64,000 bases of DNA from Crotalaria pallida (Eukaryota; Streptophyta; Magnoliopsida; Fabales; Fabaceae). Each line of letters begins with the position of its first letter. The stretch's first letter is position 1. The position numbers were made by a program, and so were the translations under genes. The stretch spans positions 19,957,501-20,021,500 of the forward strand of contig CM075654.1 in assembly GCA_037953625.1 (NCBI GenBank). The letters are read 5' to 3'. A model generated the notes under the pieces. That model worked only from the letters and a program-made list of their open reading frames with translations. It made no database searches and had not been told where the DNA came from. Below, piece after piece: positions 45,213-56,387 of the stretch.

Positions 45213-45979
45213 ACGTGCCCTACTTTTTATATATTTATACATACATCTTGGATAATTTATTTTAGAGATTTGTTAATCACCAAAGTGGTCGAGTCTTAGA
45301 ATGTTAATTCCAAAATTGTACGGTTGTTCCAATTACCCATAAGTTTGATGCTATATAAAAGTAAATTTATGGATTAAATTAAGTTTGTTATTATAAGGTC
45401 TTCATGTGTTACGCAAAGGTATACCATTGCTTATAATTGATAATATTAAAGAATTATTTGACATACTTGGAGAATATGTGTTTGTATATCCAAAGATAAC
45501 ATGCATGTTCATTTAAGCGGGACTAATTGTCTATTTAAGTATTTTGGTGTTAGCATCATGATTTTTAGAAGTTATGGCTTTAGGTGTAACCCAAAGGTGA
45601 ACTTAAATACATAGTTAAAGTTAGTATATGTTTGAATCTATTACGTTTACTCAAAGCATTAATGTTATGAGCATGTGAAATGTTTGCAGTTTCCGCTAAT
45701 TTATTTGGCATGGGCAATGGACGCATTAAATTCAACGGGCTGAATTATTCTGATTGGTCTGAGCAAATCAAGTTTCAACTTGGTGTGATGGATTTAGACC
45801 TTATTATGGATGAGAAGCCTGCGACCATTACTGAGACTAGTACAAAGGCTGACAAATCTCTTTATGAGGCTTGGGAGCGGTCTAACAGGTTCAGCTTGAA
45901 TTAAATGAGGATGACGATGGCAGAAAATGTAAAGTCGTCAATGCCCAAAACTAATGATGCAAGGGAATTTATGACAAAG
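44702..45979 (+). pseudogene. Copia-2 gag, probably spliced, with start codon in the LTR
   Basis: Exon 2 (from 45690 after TTTGCAG) encodes SANLFGMGNGRIKFNGLNY, then WSEQIKFQLGVMDLDL and YEAWERSN, a copia gag start. No good ATG precedes it there. At 44702 in the LTR an ATG opens a 10-base coding exon ending at a consensus donor (CCGG|GTAAGT); joining to 45690 keeps the frame. The intron (44712-45689) would contain the LTR end and the PBS. A TAA at about 45902 breaks the frame; gag sequence continues after it (MRMTMAENVK) until LARD-2 at 45986. Confidence 0.6.
45172..45207. repeat. (TA)n microsatellite
   Basis: About 18 TA units within the Copia-2 intron. Confidence 0.9.
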
Positions 45980-46086
45980 GTTAAGTGTGAGACCCACAAT
46001 TTTACCCAATTTATTTGTGATTTTGTAATTGAAATTAGGAAATTATGCTTGATTTTGATACCTGGATTTAATTAAAAATCATATGA

Positions 46087-46180
46087 AATATATATATATA
46101 TATATATTATATATGAATATATATATATATATATACGTGACATATATGTATATTATATATATATACCAATGTTTTCCCTA
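46087..46180. repeat. AT dinucleotide tracts in LARD-2 U3
   Basis: Several (AT)n/(TA)n tracts, matched with different lengths at 61752-61840 in the 3' LTR. Confidence 0.85.
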
Positions 46181-46284
46181 GCTTAATTAAATGAAATATT
46201 TTAATATAAATATTTGATTTAAATGATCTTAGAAGATGAAATGCCTTTTGATGGATTAGAGTATCCTATCTTTAGAAATTCATA

Positions 46285-46785
46285 TCTTTAAACCGTGCGT
46301 CGAAAAATTACAAATGATATGTCAAAACGATCGTATCGAAATCGAGATTATGAAAATATAAAACTTTGATTTTTATTTTATAGTTTTCGGAATTTTATCA
46401 CTGCTAGAATAGTAAACGAATTTTTGAGTTTTAAGTTTGAATGTATGATTTTAATGCATTAAATAACCTTTTGACTCAAGTATATGTTATTTTGAAAATA
46501 AAAATACATTTATGAAGTGGTATAATGTACTATCATTTAAATAAAGTGTATTTTCGTATTTTTTTCTTATTTTAAATTATTTGAAAAACTTAGGAAGTGT
46601 ATTTTGAAAAGGAAATGACCTTAGGACTTCAAAAATTCATAACTTTCAAACCGTAAGTCCAAAAATTATAAACTTTATATGAAAACGATCATATTGAGAT
46701 GTAGATTCGAAAAGTATAAAAATTGTAATTTTATGAAGTGTTCTTCGAAATTTGATATCTGTAGCAATATATACGAATTTATTAT
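46285..46785 (+). repeat. Diverged direct duplication in LARD-2 U3
   Basis: 46290-46425 and about 46645-46785 share the order 'aaccgt..gtc.aaaaatta', 'atgtcaaaacgatc.tat', 'tttcgaatttt' and 'cgaattt', about 355 bp apart, strongly diverged. Confidence 0.5.
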
Positions 46786-48236
46786 AATATAAGAACATTT
46801 TTATTGAACCCAAAAGAGTTGGATTCAAGTGAGTTAAATGCAATTTCTTTTCCCCATTTCTGACTAGTCTCCACCGTCCAAGTGCATAGATTAATAGAGG
46901 AATATTTTTCTGAATTTAGCATCTTGAGTTTAACTTCATAGAAATTGGAAAAATTGTCTTAAATGAAGATACATGTTCCTAGATATCTTAAGTGAAAAAA
47001 ATTGAAGTTCTTGACCACATTTCTCACTTTCTTAGGCGTGAATATCATGGTATTTTAGGGGTAAATTCATTCTTCAACACCTATAAATAGTTGGTCTTAG
47101 TTCCCACGTTTTCACACACAAACCTTGATAGTTTCACAAGAGAAAAAAAATAAAATTCTAAGAGAAAAAAATTGAGAGAGAGGGACGAGTAAGCTAGGAA
47201 GGAGGGAGGAATTGCTTTGTTGCTTGAAGTTTTCTAAAAAGCTTAAGGAGTAGAGGTAACCCAAAATCACTTATTCATTTAAGCTATTTTTTTAAGTTGT
47301 TTATATTCTTGAGTAAACCTTCTAAATTCTTCTATAGCTAGGTTCTAAAATTTCCTTTTTCATTTTTAAAGTTATTTTTGAATATGTGAAGTTGTTCTTA
47401 AGTCATATGAATTAAGAATGAGAAAAGGGACACAAAAAGGGTGTTTAAAGGGATTTATCTCCCCTTTTCTTTAATTCTTAAGATGGCTAAAAATTGTTGA
47501 TGAGTATAATCATTTTATTTTCTGAGTTTACTTTATTTTTTTAGACTATATGAATTATAGAGGATTTTTGTATTAATGAACAAGTTTTTATCCTTTGTCT
47601 TTTAATTGTTTTTGTTTCTTTGTTTTAAGGAATAAAAAGAAATAAGTAAAAAGCAATGGAAAAATAATAATTTCTAATATATATATATATATGGACCGTG
47701 ACCTATATCAAGTTGAGGATTGATTTGTGTATTTTAGTATGTGTATTGTATTGTTGTTTAATAAAATAAAAGAGAATGGAAATGAATAAAAAAAGATTAA
47801 AATGGATTTTTTATTTTTTGCTTTTCTTTTCTTCTTCTTTTCTGGATCGTGTATACATACATATATATTGTATGATAATTGTTGTTATTTCATGTGTATT
47901 TGAGTTATAATTAAGTCCCTAAAAAGAATGAAAACAAATAAGTATTTTTCCTTAAATTAGAAATGAAATGAAAATGATTTAAAGGAACTAAAAATGATTT
48001 TTAGAAATAAAATAAATTCTGGAAATTTTTGATGTTCTTAGAGTGTATGGAATTATATTTTATGAAATTTTTATGTAATTGTAATTGATTTTCTTTTGTT
48101 TGGATTTAAGTTAAATAAGAACAATGAATTAGGATAATAAACAAAAATGAAATTTCTGGAAATATAATAAATATAAGTAGGCCGTGAGGCCTTTGATCCT
48201 TATTTTAAAGTAATTTTTGTAATGCGTTTGTTATTT

Positions 48237-48241
48237 GATGT
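48237..48241. repeat. Target-site duplication of the Tat-like element, left
   Basis: gatgt, matching 55810-55814. Confidence 0.85.
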
Positions 48242-48815
48242 TGTGGTGGACTCGGCCTGGCCGAGGTCCTTAAACCGCCTCGCCGAAGTCCTGAGGACCC
48301 TTTAGGAAGCCTTCTGAGCGCTTAACCGAGCTCAATGCTCAACGGCCGAACAGATGACAGATACAGACCGACCTCGTGTTCCCACTCAGTTCCGACATCC
48401 AGGTCCGACACCTCCCCAAGTCCGACATCTAGGACATGATGACGTCCCACTACCTTATCCACAAGGACAGCTCATTACCTTATCCACAAGGACAACTCAC
48501 TACCTTATCCACAAGGACAGCTCATCCAACCTTATCCGCTCCTAGCTCAGTACAGGCTGGCCCTACTTGGGCCTAAAGCAAGCCCATTAGGGCAACCAGC
48601 TCCCCCCTATAAGTAGCTCAGTACTACATGGGGCTCAGTTACGTCCTCTAATCCTAATTGCCATCCTCACACACCAGTGATTAGGGTTTCTTCTTGGCTC
48701 TTTCCCTTAGCCATCTGAGGACTTCCCCAAAACATCACATATCAACCCTAGACAGAGGCTCCTTCGAAGGTCATCTCCTATACCCTCGGAGGCCCTTGCC
48801 ATCTAGGACATCACA
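48242..48815 (+). repeat. Tat-like element 5' LTR
   Basis: Starts TGTGGTGGACTCGG, ends GGACATCACA. It has an inverted repeat CTCGGCCTGGCCGAG just inside the end, three 25-bp tandem units (48451-48525) and a TATA-like CTATAAGTAG near 48607. Confidence 0.88.
48451..48525. repeat. Three 25-bp tandem repeats in the LTR
   Basis: Units begin TACCTTATCCACAAGGACA; also present three times at 55444-55518. Confidence 0.85.
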
Positions 48816-48834
48816 TTGGCGTCGTCTGTGGGAA
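48816..48834 (+). other. Tat-type primer-binding site
   Basis: TTGGCGTCGTCTGTGGGAA directly after the LTR. Confidence 0.7.
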
Positions 48835-48869
48835 GAGATAAACTTCAACCCCACTTAGAAGATTTCACC

Positions 48870-49757
48870 ATGTCTGAAGAAGAGCAGCCGGTCCAGAGAA
48901 GGAGGAGGGGACGTCCAAGAAGGGTGCCGTCGACTGAGGACCTACGCCTGCACCTGGAAGCCAACAGGGCAGCGAGGTCCTCACCACCACCCCCTCCACC
49001 GCCTCCTCCCCCCTCACCACCTCCTCCACCAGAGTTCACTCATACCCATAGTGGACCCTACACCATCCACATTGAAGACACCGCAAACCCAACCCAGCTT
49101 CCTGGTGGTGGTCGACGCGTGCAGTTACGCTCTGAGCTCGGAGAAACCAACACTGAACAGCACCGCCATCGCGGCGAGCGTGCTCACTCAGTCAGTACAA
49201 CACACCGTTCAAACTCACGACAGTCTACGCTCTCACGGGATGCTGAACTCTTATCTCTGATGAGACAGCAAATGAGAATCGTAGAGTAACAAGGTAAGGC
49301 TATTGCAGATCTCCAACAAGTTGCTATGCAACGATTAACTGAACGAGCTTCTATCCAAGCTCCGGCCCCGAACGAGTTCCCTCCACCACCCCCTCCCCCA
49401 TCTCTTCCCCCACAACACCCGTTAACTCCACAAACCTTTGCAACACCACACACGATTGTCACACAACTTACACCAACTCCCGACCAGCAACAACCTGAGC
49501 TGGACGATTCCCATCCTGGACATCCTTTCACCCCTGCCGTCATGGCCTATGAACCACCGCCCGGGTACTTAGGGCCCAGTAACATCCCCAGATATAATGG
49601 CCTTACTGACCCTCAGGAACATGTCCTTTCCTATGAAGGAGCCGTGAACTTTCACGGAGGAGGAGATCGGCTGAAATGCCGAGCTTTCTATAAGACCCTC
49701 CAGGCCCCAGTCCTTCGGTGGTATTCAACGCTTCCTAAAAACTCTGTCAACAAGTGA
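48870..49757 (+). pseudogene. Tat-like Gag, broken by one stop and 3'-truncated
   Basis: ATG 48870 (MSEEEQPVQRRRRGRPRR) is the first good start. A basic head and a polyproline run (48985-49035) follow; the frame has one TAA at 49287, then continues in the same frame from about 49326 through a second Pro-rich region into the retrotransposon gag domain (IPRYNGLTDPQEHVLSYEGA, then CRAFYKTL and RWYSTLP). It ends abruptly at a TGA (49755-49757) created by a deletion junction that removes the rest of gag and the start of protease. The zinc knuckle is lost. Confidence 0.8.
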
Positions 49758-50149
49758 GGCAATCCGCCAACCTCGTAGGATTCGAAGGAAATCTCATTAG
49801 CTTCACAAGTGAGGCAATCCGCCCCCTGGGAGCCATTCATCTCCCGGTGACCCTAGGCAACCAGCCTTCGGCCCGAACGGAGATCATCAAATTTTTGGTT
49901 GTTGACTCCGATTCCCCGTACAATGTAATATTGGGACAAACTTGCCTACAAGCTTTTGGGGCAGTAGTCTCAACAGTGCACTTGGGGATGAAGTTTGTCG
50001 GATCTGATGATAAAGTGGTTTCGGTAAAAGCTGACCAAGTGAAGGCCCGGCTCTGCTACAATGCGAGCCTACGGGAAGGAAAAAAGAAGCAAAAAGAGTT
50101 CACCGATCCGACACTGTCCAAGGGAAGAGTCTTATTGGCCGAACTCTAG
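49758..50149 (+). pseudogene. Tat-like protease region, N-terminally deleted
   Basis: The frame encodes LVGFEGNLISFTSEAIRPLG, then LPVTLG, FLVVDSDSPYNVILGQTCL and an AVVSTVHLGMKF segment, the C-terminal half of a Tat-type aspartic protease and its linker. The active-site D-S/T-G is gone. The start lies in the deletion scar with a duplicated 19-bp string (49750-49768 and 49805-49823). Confidence 0.7.
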
Positions 50150-50176
50150 TCTGAACGAAACACCTATGAAGAACGG

Positions 50177-50683
50177 GTGGTAATTCCCCCCTTCACCTCT
50201 CCCCTGAGCAAAGATGCTATCGTGAATGATAAACCCCTCCGAAAAACCCAAGATGCAGTCAAAGGAGATCTTCTCTCTCTTTCAATCCTCTCCTACTCCC
50301 TGCACGAGGAGAATTTGCTCTTTCATCTAGTTCTCACTAACCCCGCCCTCCGTTCGGTACATCTCCGAATTGAGGGCCGAGGTGACTTTCTCGCCCATGT
50401 CTTCAGCCGAGCTTTTCAGACCCCCAAGCTCGGGTACTTCAAGATGGAAATGTCCTCACTTTTCAACATTACCAACAGTCTCGGCAGCCTTTCCTATCAG
50501 CCCACCTCGGAGGACCATAACAAGGAAATCCGACAAGACGCTCCTGGTCCGAAGAGGATAGCGAGGAAAGAGCCAGCTGACCGCGACAAGAAAGCAAAGC
50601 AACCCGGGTCTTCTGAATCTGATCACCTCGCGCCCCGAGGATCGGACATCGGCCCTAACGGCCAAAAAAAAAGCGGGAACTGA
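50177..50683 (+). pseudogene. Unassigned ORF between protease and the antisense gene
   Basis: 168 codons from ATG 50177 with a leucine-rich segment (LSILSYSLHEENLLFHLVL) and a basic tail rich in K, R, D and E. I cannot match it to RT or any other pol domain. It could be captured host sequence or a Tat-specific spacer coding region. Confidence 0.35.
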
Positions 50684-50689
50684 GCCCGA

Positions 50690-51837
50690 GATCGATAACC
50701 CCCAACAGAGGCGTTCTGGAAACATACTTTGGGTAATTACCGAACTCAAGGATTCCCAAAAACTTCAAAACACTGAGAACCTGTTCGAATAGGTTTACCT
50801 CAGACATCTCAGCAGTCACCAGCATCCTCCCTGAGGATTTCAATTTTAACTTCCTTTCATTTTCAATTTCCTTCCTACTAATTATCTTTCATGTCTTTAA
50901 TTTTCATTGTGAGATATTCACCTTTCAAAAGAAAAAGCAATGTACTCATAATTTTATTCAATGAAAAGTACAAACTTGCTCATACTCAAGTGCCACAGTT
51001 TTATATACGTACGTACTAGCTTCTCATTTAGCACTAGCCCTCTAAATGTTGCATGGCGCTATGCACAGCCAACGTCTCCCAGATAAGATCGGCTCATATG
51101 CACAGTGTACAAGGGACACCCGATAAAGAACAGACTGTTGTGAAATGTTTATACATAGCTTCACTCAGCACTCTCTTTTACATCGGGGCCGAGGACACCC
51201 ACCTCGGCTAAGGTGGGTAGATCCGAGTTCCCTACCGTATGCACTTATATACAGTACCTTTATTCAGAGGAAAACTTATAAGATTACTGCACTTACTGAG
51301 TCTTCTGATTTATTAATGTTTCAAACACCAATGATTGGGTGCAATTTTTCCCAAGGTCCGATTAGGCCAAAATACAACAAGCCAGCAAAAGACTTGTACT
51401 CTCAAAAGTAGCTTTGTTTATAAAAAAGACCTCGGATGCAATATATATACGACAAGTTAAAACAAGAACTTGCATAAAAAGTCTCAGCATGCAGCAAGTT
51501 CCAAACACTTGCATCTTTTCCTAAAAATCTCCCTAGTGGCCACCTAATCAATCGAAGACCGAACCCGAGGTCGAACGAATAAACATGCAATAGGTTTATT
51601 ATGATAAACTCGCATTCACGCAACGAGTTCCCAAAAAGGCGGGCATAATTCCGACCTCGGACATCAGAGGTATGCAACAAGTTAGTGTATAAACTTGCAT
51701 AAATACGACGGCACGCAACAGGCTAAAACTGTTTGCTTTAAAAATAAACGAGCTACAATAAGTTAAATAGATGTCAACATTGTCAGATATGTTATAAAAG
51801 GACATAGACAAAGTACAAGCTGCCCAGCATAAGGGAC
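50690..51837. other. Tat-like element spacer
   Basis: About 1.1 kb without recognisable coding. It contains pieces such as 'cctcggnnnaggt' typical of this element and AT-rich stretches. It is the 3' side of the antisense gene. Confidence 0.5.
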
Positions 51838-54193
51838 TTACGCTGCATCTTCCTCAACATCAGAAAGGACGACCGTCCGCGGGTCGAACTCCTCATCCAT
51901 CCTTTCAACCAGTGGGTTGGGCAGATTCTCCTCAGGCTGGTCCAAATAAACCTCGTCTCCACCATTTTCATAGTCAACCATCTTTCCATTCTCCACTCCG
52001 AATCTGGCAGATGCGCTGACGTACCGAATGCGGAGCCCCTGATTCATGTGGAGAACCTGCTCAACCGCGTTGGTGAAAACCTTGCCGGCCACCCTTTCAA
52101 GGTGGAAGTCCGACTCCCGAGCCGCTACCTTATGCTTTAGAGCCTGGGTAGCCATCTTCTTCAGCAGACCCCTAACCTTTTCCACTTCGGCCAGGCCCTC
52201 CTGCCGACCAACCTCTTTCGCATCTGCTTTGGCTTTGGCCAAGTCCTCTTCATGCCTTTTTCGGAGCTCTTCCATCTGGCGGCGGTGCTCCTCCTCAGCC
52301 TCAGCCAGCTTTTGCTCAGTTGATTTCTTGTTGCTCTTCAGCTCTTCCACCTCGGCCGCCATAGCCGACCGAGCCTTTTTCTTGGCAGGCGAAACACCAT
52401 CCGCCACATCATCAGCTAGCTCGGCCAGCACATTGCACATAGTGGTGGCCCTCTTCAGTTGGAAAGCCATGTCTTCCGCCTTTTTCTTCCATTCCGCACC
52501 TGACATATTGACAAAAGTGTCTTTCAATGATGGTTTGACAGGGGCAGCTGGCAGCCGTGATGGAGTTCCAGTACTTGGAGGCAGCACGTTAGCAACAAGG
52601 GCAACCTCGGTGCTGGGACTTGGCGAGGTAGGAGGAGGAGGAGCAATAATGACAGCAGGAGGGGTAGGATGGAGGGGACCTGAGTCGACCGATTGCGTAT
52701 CCGTAGAAACCTCTGACGAAACAGCGTCAGCAGAAGAGACCTCGGGCTTCTTTTTCCTCCGAGCATCAAAAGCAGCTTTCAGCGCCTTGGAAGACATCTC
52801 AGACCAGTGTTCTTCTGTAAAAAAAATAAAATAAAATAAAATAAAATAAAATAAAATTTTTTGTTAGTATAAGAGAATTGAAAGAAAACGCACAAGTGCA
52901 AGAGAAAAAGTAACTACCAATCTTTGTCAAGACTTCGTCGTCAAGACACTTTATGAAAACTCCAACATCAAGTTGGGCTTTCCAAGCGCGGTATTCTGTT
53001 TGAAAGTGGTGGGCCATCACAGATTCGTCGGCATCCAGTGTTACTCCCGACCACCTCTGCGGCGTACTGGAATGACGACTGAAGAACTCGGAGGTCCACT
53101 CCGGTGGGAACCTCGGTCCCGTCTTAGACCGAAACCAAGGCAGCCCCGCCCCAACATATTTGTAATTGAAGAATCTCGGTTTGAAGTGCTTCCAAGACTC
53201 AGAAAACATGCCAAATAGCCCACAATGAGCTCGGGCTTTGGCCGACACCCAAAGACGACCAGTGACCCCGTCTTTATTGCTGACGAACGGGTTATACATC
53301 CACAAAAATAATCGAACCGTACACACCAAACGTCTGGCGCCGCAGTACTTCTGGAACGCTCAGAGAAATGACCAAGTAGTAGGATGAAGTTGGGAGGGAG
53401 CTAGTCCGAGCTCGTTTAAGACTCTCATTTCCAGGTCGGTGAAGGGGAGGGTCACGCCGAGATTGTGGATCAGATCGGCATAAAAGAAAAAAGAATTATT
53501 GTCAGTCCGGCTGCATATTCTGTCATTTTCCGAACAGGGGAGCACTTCGTAAGAAGTTCCGGTGGTGTCCCCTGGGCAAGGCAGCACGACCCTCCTTACC
53601 TCGGCAAGCTTGTCCTCGGAGCAAAGATTGGACTGAATTCCCTTGGGCTCCACGTCGACCCACTCATACTGATCGGCATCAAAAGGTGCGGGATAAAGTT
53701 CAGGTTGATGAACGCACTTCCGAAGCGGCATGGTACCTGTGGAAGAACAGGGGAGCTCGGTATTAGTCTTACGGGTTACGAAAAATAACCCCCCAGAGAA
53801 CCCCCTCGAAGTAGTTCCGAGGGGCGAGCATCTCCCCTCTACCACAGGTACCCCTCGTTCGTACTGTCCCTCCTTCTCCATCCTCTCGAAATCGGCACGC
53901 TCCCTACCGTCAGCAAACTCGGCCCAAGCGTACTGCCGTATCCACTCTCTCTTCTCTTCCCAGTCCCGAGGATAGACTACCTCAACGGGATCAACCTCCA
54001 GAACCCTCCTCTCATACTTTTTCCTATACTCCCTTTGGCAGCGGAATGCCTCGTCTGCCTCCGTAGAGGAACAGGACGAGGAGGAAGAACCGTCCTCCTC
54101 ATCACTATTGCTAGATGACAGGGAAACTACCCCAGCCCACTTCCTAAACCATTCCCTACTCATATTGAACCCAATCCACTCCTTTGATTTTCT
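51838..54193 (-). pseudogene. Antisense additional gene of the Tat-like element ('putative gypsy type transposon' domain)
   Basis: A spliced minus-strand gene. An acceptor (ATTTTTCAG) at 54194 precedes ATG 54163 (MSREWFRKWAGVV). Exon 54193-52918 encodes a Ser/Glu-rich segment, a charged region, and FYADLIHNLGVTLPF followed by FTDLEMRVLNELGLAPSQL, which resembles the plant 'putative gypsy type transposon' domain (Transposase_28). An intron with gt/ag ends (52917-52815) carries an (AAAAT)n tract. The last exon (52814-51838) encodes a Pro/Ser linker, a coiled coil rich in E, K and A (about 52400-52130) and an acidic tail. The frame has one TGA (53357-53359), so it is a near-intact pseudogene unless read through. 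Such antisense genes are known in Tat elements; their role is unclear. Confidence 0.75.
52822..52857. repeat. (AAAAT)n tract in the antisense gene intron
   Basis: About seven AAAAT units, next to the acceptor at 52815. Confidence 0.85.
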
Positions 54194-54914
54194 GAAAAAT
54201 AAACAAAAAACAGGAATCAAAAACCTTCCAAAAGACTCAAAATACGCCTAACCTAAAGAAGGCTAAACCCCAGGAATAAACCCCAGAACCAAATAACCAA
54301 ATGCAGGAAAACCTCAACCCCCAACATTATTCCCCAAAACCAAAACTACAAACCCAAGAAAAACCCACACCGCCACCAAAATAGAAACAGAAAACCAAAA
54401 ATCCTAAAACTACTAATCAAAATTCTGCCAAAATACACCCCAGTCCGCGGATACAAAAATAAAAGGGAAGAAACACCAGAATCTCACCACATGATCTGCA
54501 AAACTGTAAGAACAGCGAAAAAGAAAATAAGTAGAGAGCTAGAGAAAAGAGAAATACCGGATGAATATGTGTCTGAGAGAGAGCGCCGACGACAAGAGAT
54601 CCCCGGTCGAAACAAAGGGCGAAGAAAATTGAAGGCACCGGAACTGTGAGAGAAAGAAAACAGTTTTCGAAGAAGAAAGAGCTTGGGGGGAGATGCAGGG
54701 TTTCGTGGGAGATAGGAAGAGGCGTTTTCAAAAGGGGAATATTTGGCTGAGAGAGAAGAGAACGGTTCGTTAGGCCAAGGAGAAAAGAGAACCGTTTTCC
54801 CTCCCATTTTGAATTATGGGCCTGGCCTAGGCGGCTCAGCCCAACGCGTGTGGCCACATATACTTGGACACGTGGCGCACAACAGCGAAAAGTGTGGACC
54901 TCGAGCAACGCCAC
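54194..54914 (-). promoter_or_regulatory. Probable leader exon, leader intron and promoter of the antisense gene
   Basis: On the minus strand a donor-like TGTG|GTGAGA near 54490 and the acceptor at 54194 would form a leader intron of about 300 bp. Upstream (54500-54800) is pyrimidine-rich. The promoter position is a guess. Confidence 0.35.
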
Positions 54915-55087
54915 AATGATGGTGACACCTCGAGAATCGCGATTTCTGACACGTGTCAGATCTCAGAAGAGCAAACGTCATTTCGGTACTGGTAACTTGA
55001 CAACTGTCAAACCTACTCTGTCATAATAAAAGGACATCAGAGACAGCTAGATCCACCGCATCGTCAACTCATCGTCCGAACTCCCTA

Positions 55088-55255
55088 GAACCTCGGAGCA
55101 AGGCTTAGATAGCCTTGACCGAGCTGGGGGGCTTATGTGGTGAACTCGGCCCTTGTGGGGTGGACCTGGGAAAAGGACATAAACCAGAACCTCGGAACAA
55201 GGCTCAGATAGCCTTGACCGAGCTGGGGGGCTTATGTGGTGGACTCGGCCTGGCC
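55088..55255 (+). repeat. Duplicated polypurine tract plus LTR start
   Basis: A stretch of about 65 bp (AGAACCTCGG..., GATAGCCTTGACCGAGCTGG, GGGGCTTATGTGGTG.ACTCGG) occurs twice, at about 55088 and 55190. The second copy is the real PPT/3' LTR border (LTR at 55235); the first ends in a 15-bp false LTR start. Confidence 0.75.
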
Positions 55256-55809
55256 GAGGTCCTTAAACCGCCTCGCCGAAGTCCTGAGGACCCTTCAGGA
55301 AGCCTTCTGAGCGCTTAGCCGAGCTCAATGCTTAACGGCCGAACAGATGCTAGATACAGACCGACCTCGTGTTCCCACTCAGTTCCGACATCCAGGTCCG
55401 ACACCTCCCCAAGTCCGACATCTAGGACATGATGACGTCCCACTACCTTATCCACAAGGACAGCTCACTACCTTATCCACAAGGACAGCTCACTACCTTA
55501 TCCACAAGGATAGCTCATCCAACCTTATCCGCTCCTAGCTCAGTACAGGCTGGCCCTACTTGGGCCTAAAGCAAGCCCATTAGGGCAACCAGCTCCCCCC
55601 CTATAAGTAGCTTAGTACTACATAGGGCTCAGGTACGTCCTCTAACCCTAATTGCCATCCTCACACACCAGTGATTAGGGTTGCTTCTTGGCTCTTTCCC
55701 TTAGCCATCTGAGGACTTCCCCCAAACATCACATATCAACCCTAGACAGAGGCTCCTTCGAAGGTCATCTCCTATACCCTCAGAGGCCCTTGCCATCTAG
55801 GACATCACA
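55235..55809 (+). repeat. Tat-like element 3' LTR
   Basis: Matches 48242-48815 with few differences. Confidence 0.88.
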
Positions 55810-55814
55810 GATGT
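55810..55814. repeat. Target-site duplication of the Tat-like element, right
   Basis: gatgt, matching 48237-48241. Confidence 0.85.
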
Positions 55815-56387
55815 GTAGTTAAATTGTAGTTGATTGTTTAAAAGAAATAGGAACAAATGGTAGTTGTTATAAACTTATAAGAACATGTATTTTTGATTAA
55901 TTGTATGAGTATGTGGTTGATGTGTTTAAAAATGTTAGTTGCTGGAAAAAAAAGAATTATTTTCTAAAAGAGATCTATTTTATATTTTGTTAATGATTAA
56001 AACTCTTATTTTTAGTATACAAAAGGATGTAATTATATTATATAGATGCTTTAGGAATTAAAAATATTTTTCTGATATTTTTATATGCTAGTCGAATTTT
56101 AGAGAAAAAGGAATTAAACTAATTAAAATTTTCTAATTGATTTGATGATTGCTTTAGTATGTTTATGGAATGTATTACATGTTTTTATGGAAAAGATTAA
56201 TTTTGAAAGTCTAATTTTAATTCTGGAAATTTAAGTTTTATTCTAAAAAAAATTAATTAGTCAAGACCCCAAATGATTATTTTTAAGGGTATTGGTGCTA
56301 CTTTGTTGTATGTGCAAATATAATGTAGAAACAAATAGAAATGAGTGTTTTTGATTGATTAATTTGATTTTATAGAAAATATTAAGT

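Larger units (their letters stand above)
44539..45985 (+). mobile_element. Copia-2: 5' fragment of a Ty1/copia element
   Basis: A short LTR (about 44539-44795: starts TGTTAAACC, TATA-like GATATATAAG near 44590, ends TTGCTTACA) is followed by a PBS (TGGTATCAGAGC at 44798), a roughly 0.9-kb AT-rich intron-like stretch and the start of gag. It is interrupted at 45986 by LARD-2. The LTR start is a best guess. Confidence 0.65.
48242..55809 (+). mobile_element. Tat-like gypsy element lacking pol, with an antisense gene
   Basis: LTRs of 574-575 bp (48242-48815, 55235-55809) are flanked by the duplication gatgt. PBS begins TTGGCGTCGTCTGTGGGAA, the Tat-type site rather than the iMet site of the other elements here. 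The plus strand has a broken gag, a protease part and an unassigned ORF; RT, RNase H and integrase are absent. The minus strand carries a spliced additional gene, known from Tat-lineage gypsy elements. Polypurine tract GAGCTGGGGGGCTTA precedes the 3' LTR. Confidence 0.85.

Noticed and set aside
48845..49039. Gly-rich minus-strand frame
   Set aside because: Antisense of the polyproline codons of gag.
52046..52834. 262-codon plus-strand frame opposite the antisense gene
   Set aside because: Shadow of the real minus-strand coding exon; Ser/Ala-rich translation with no domain.
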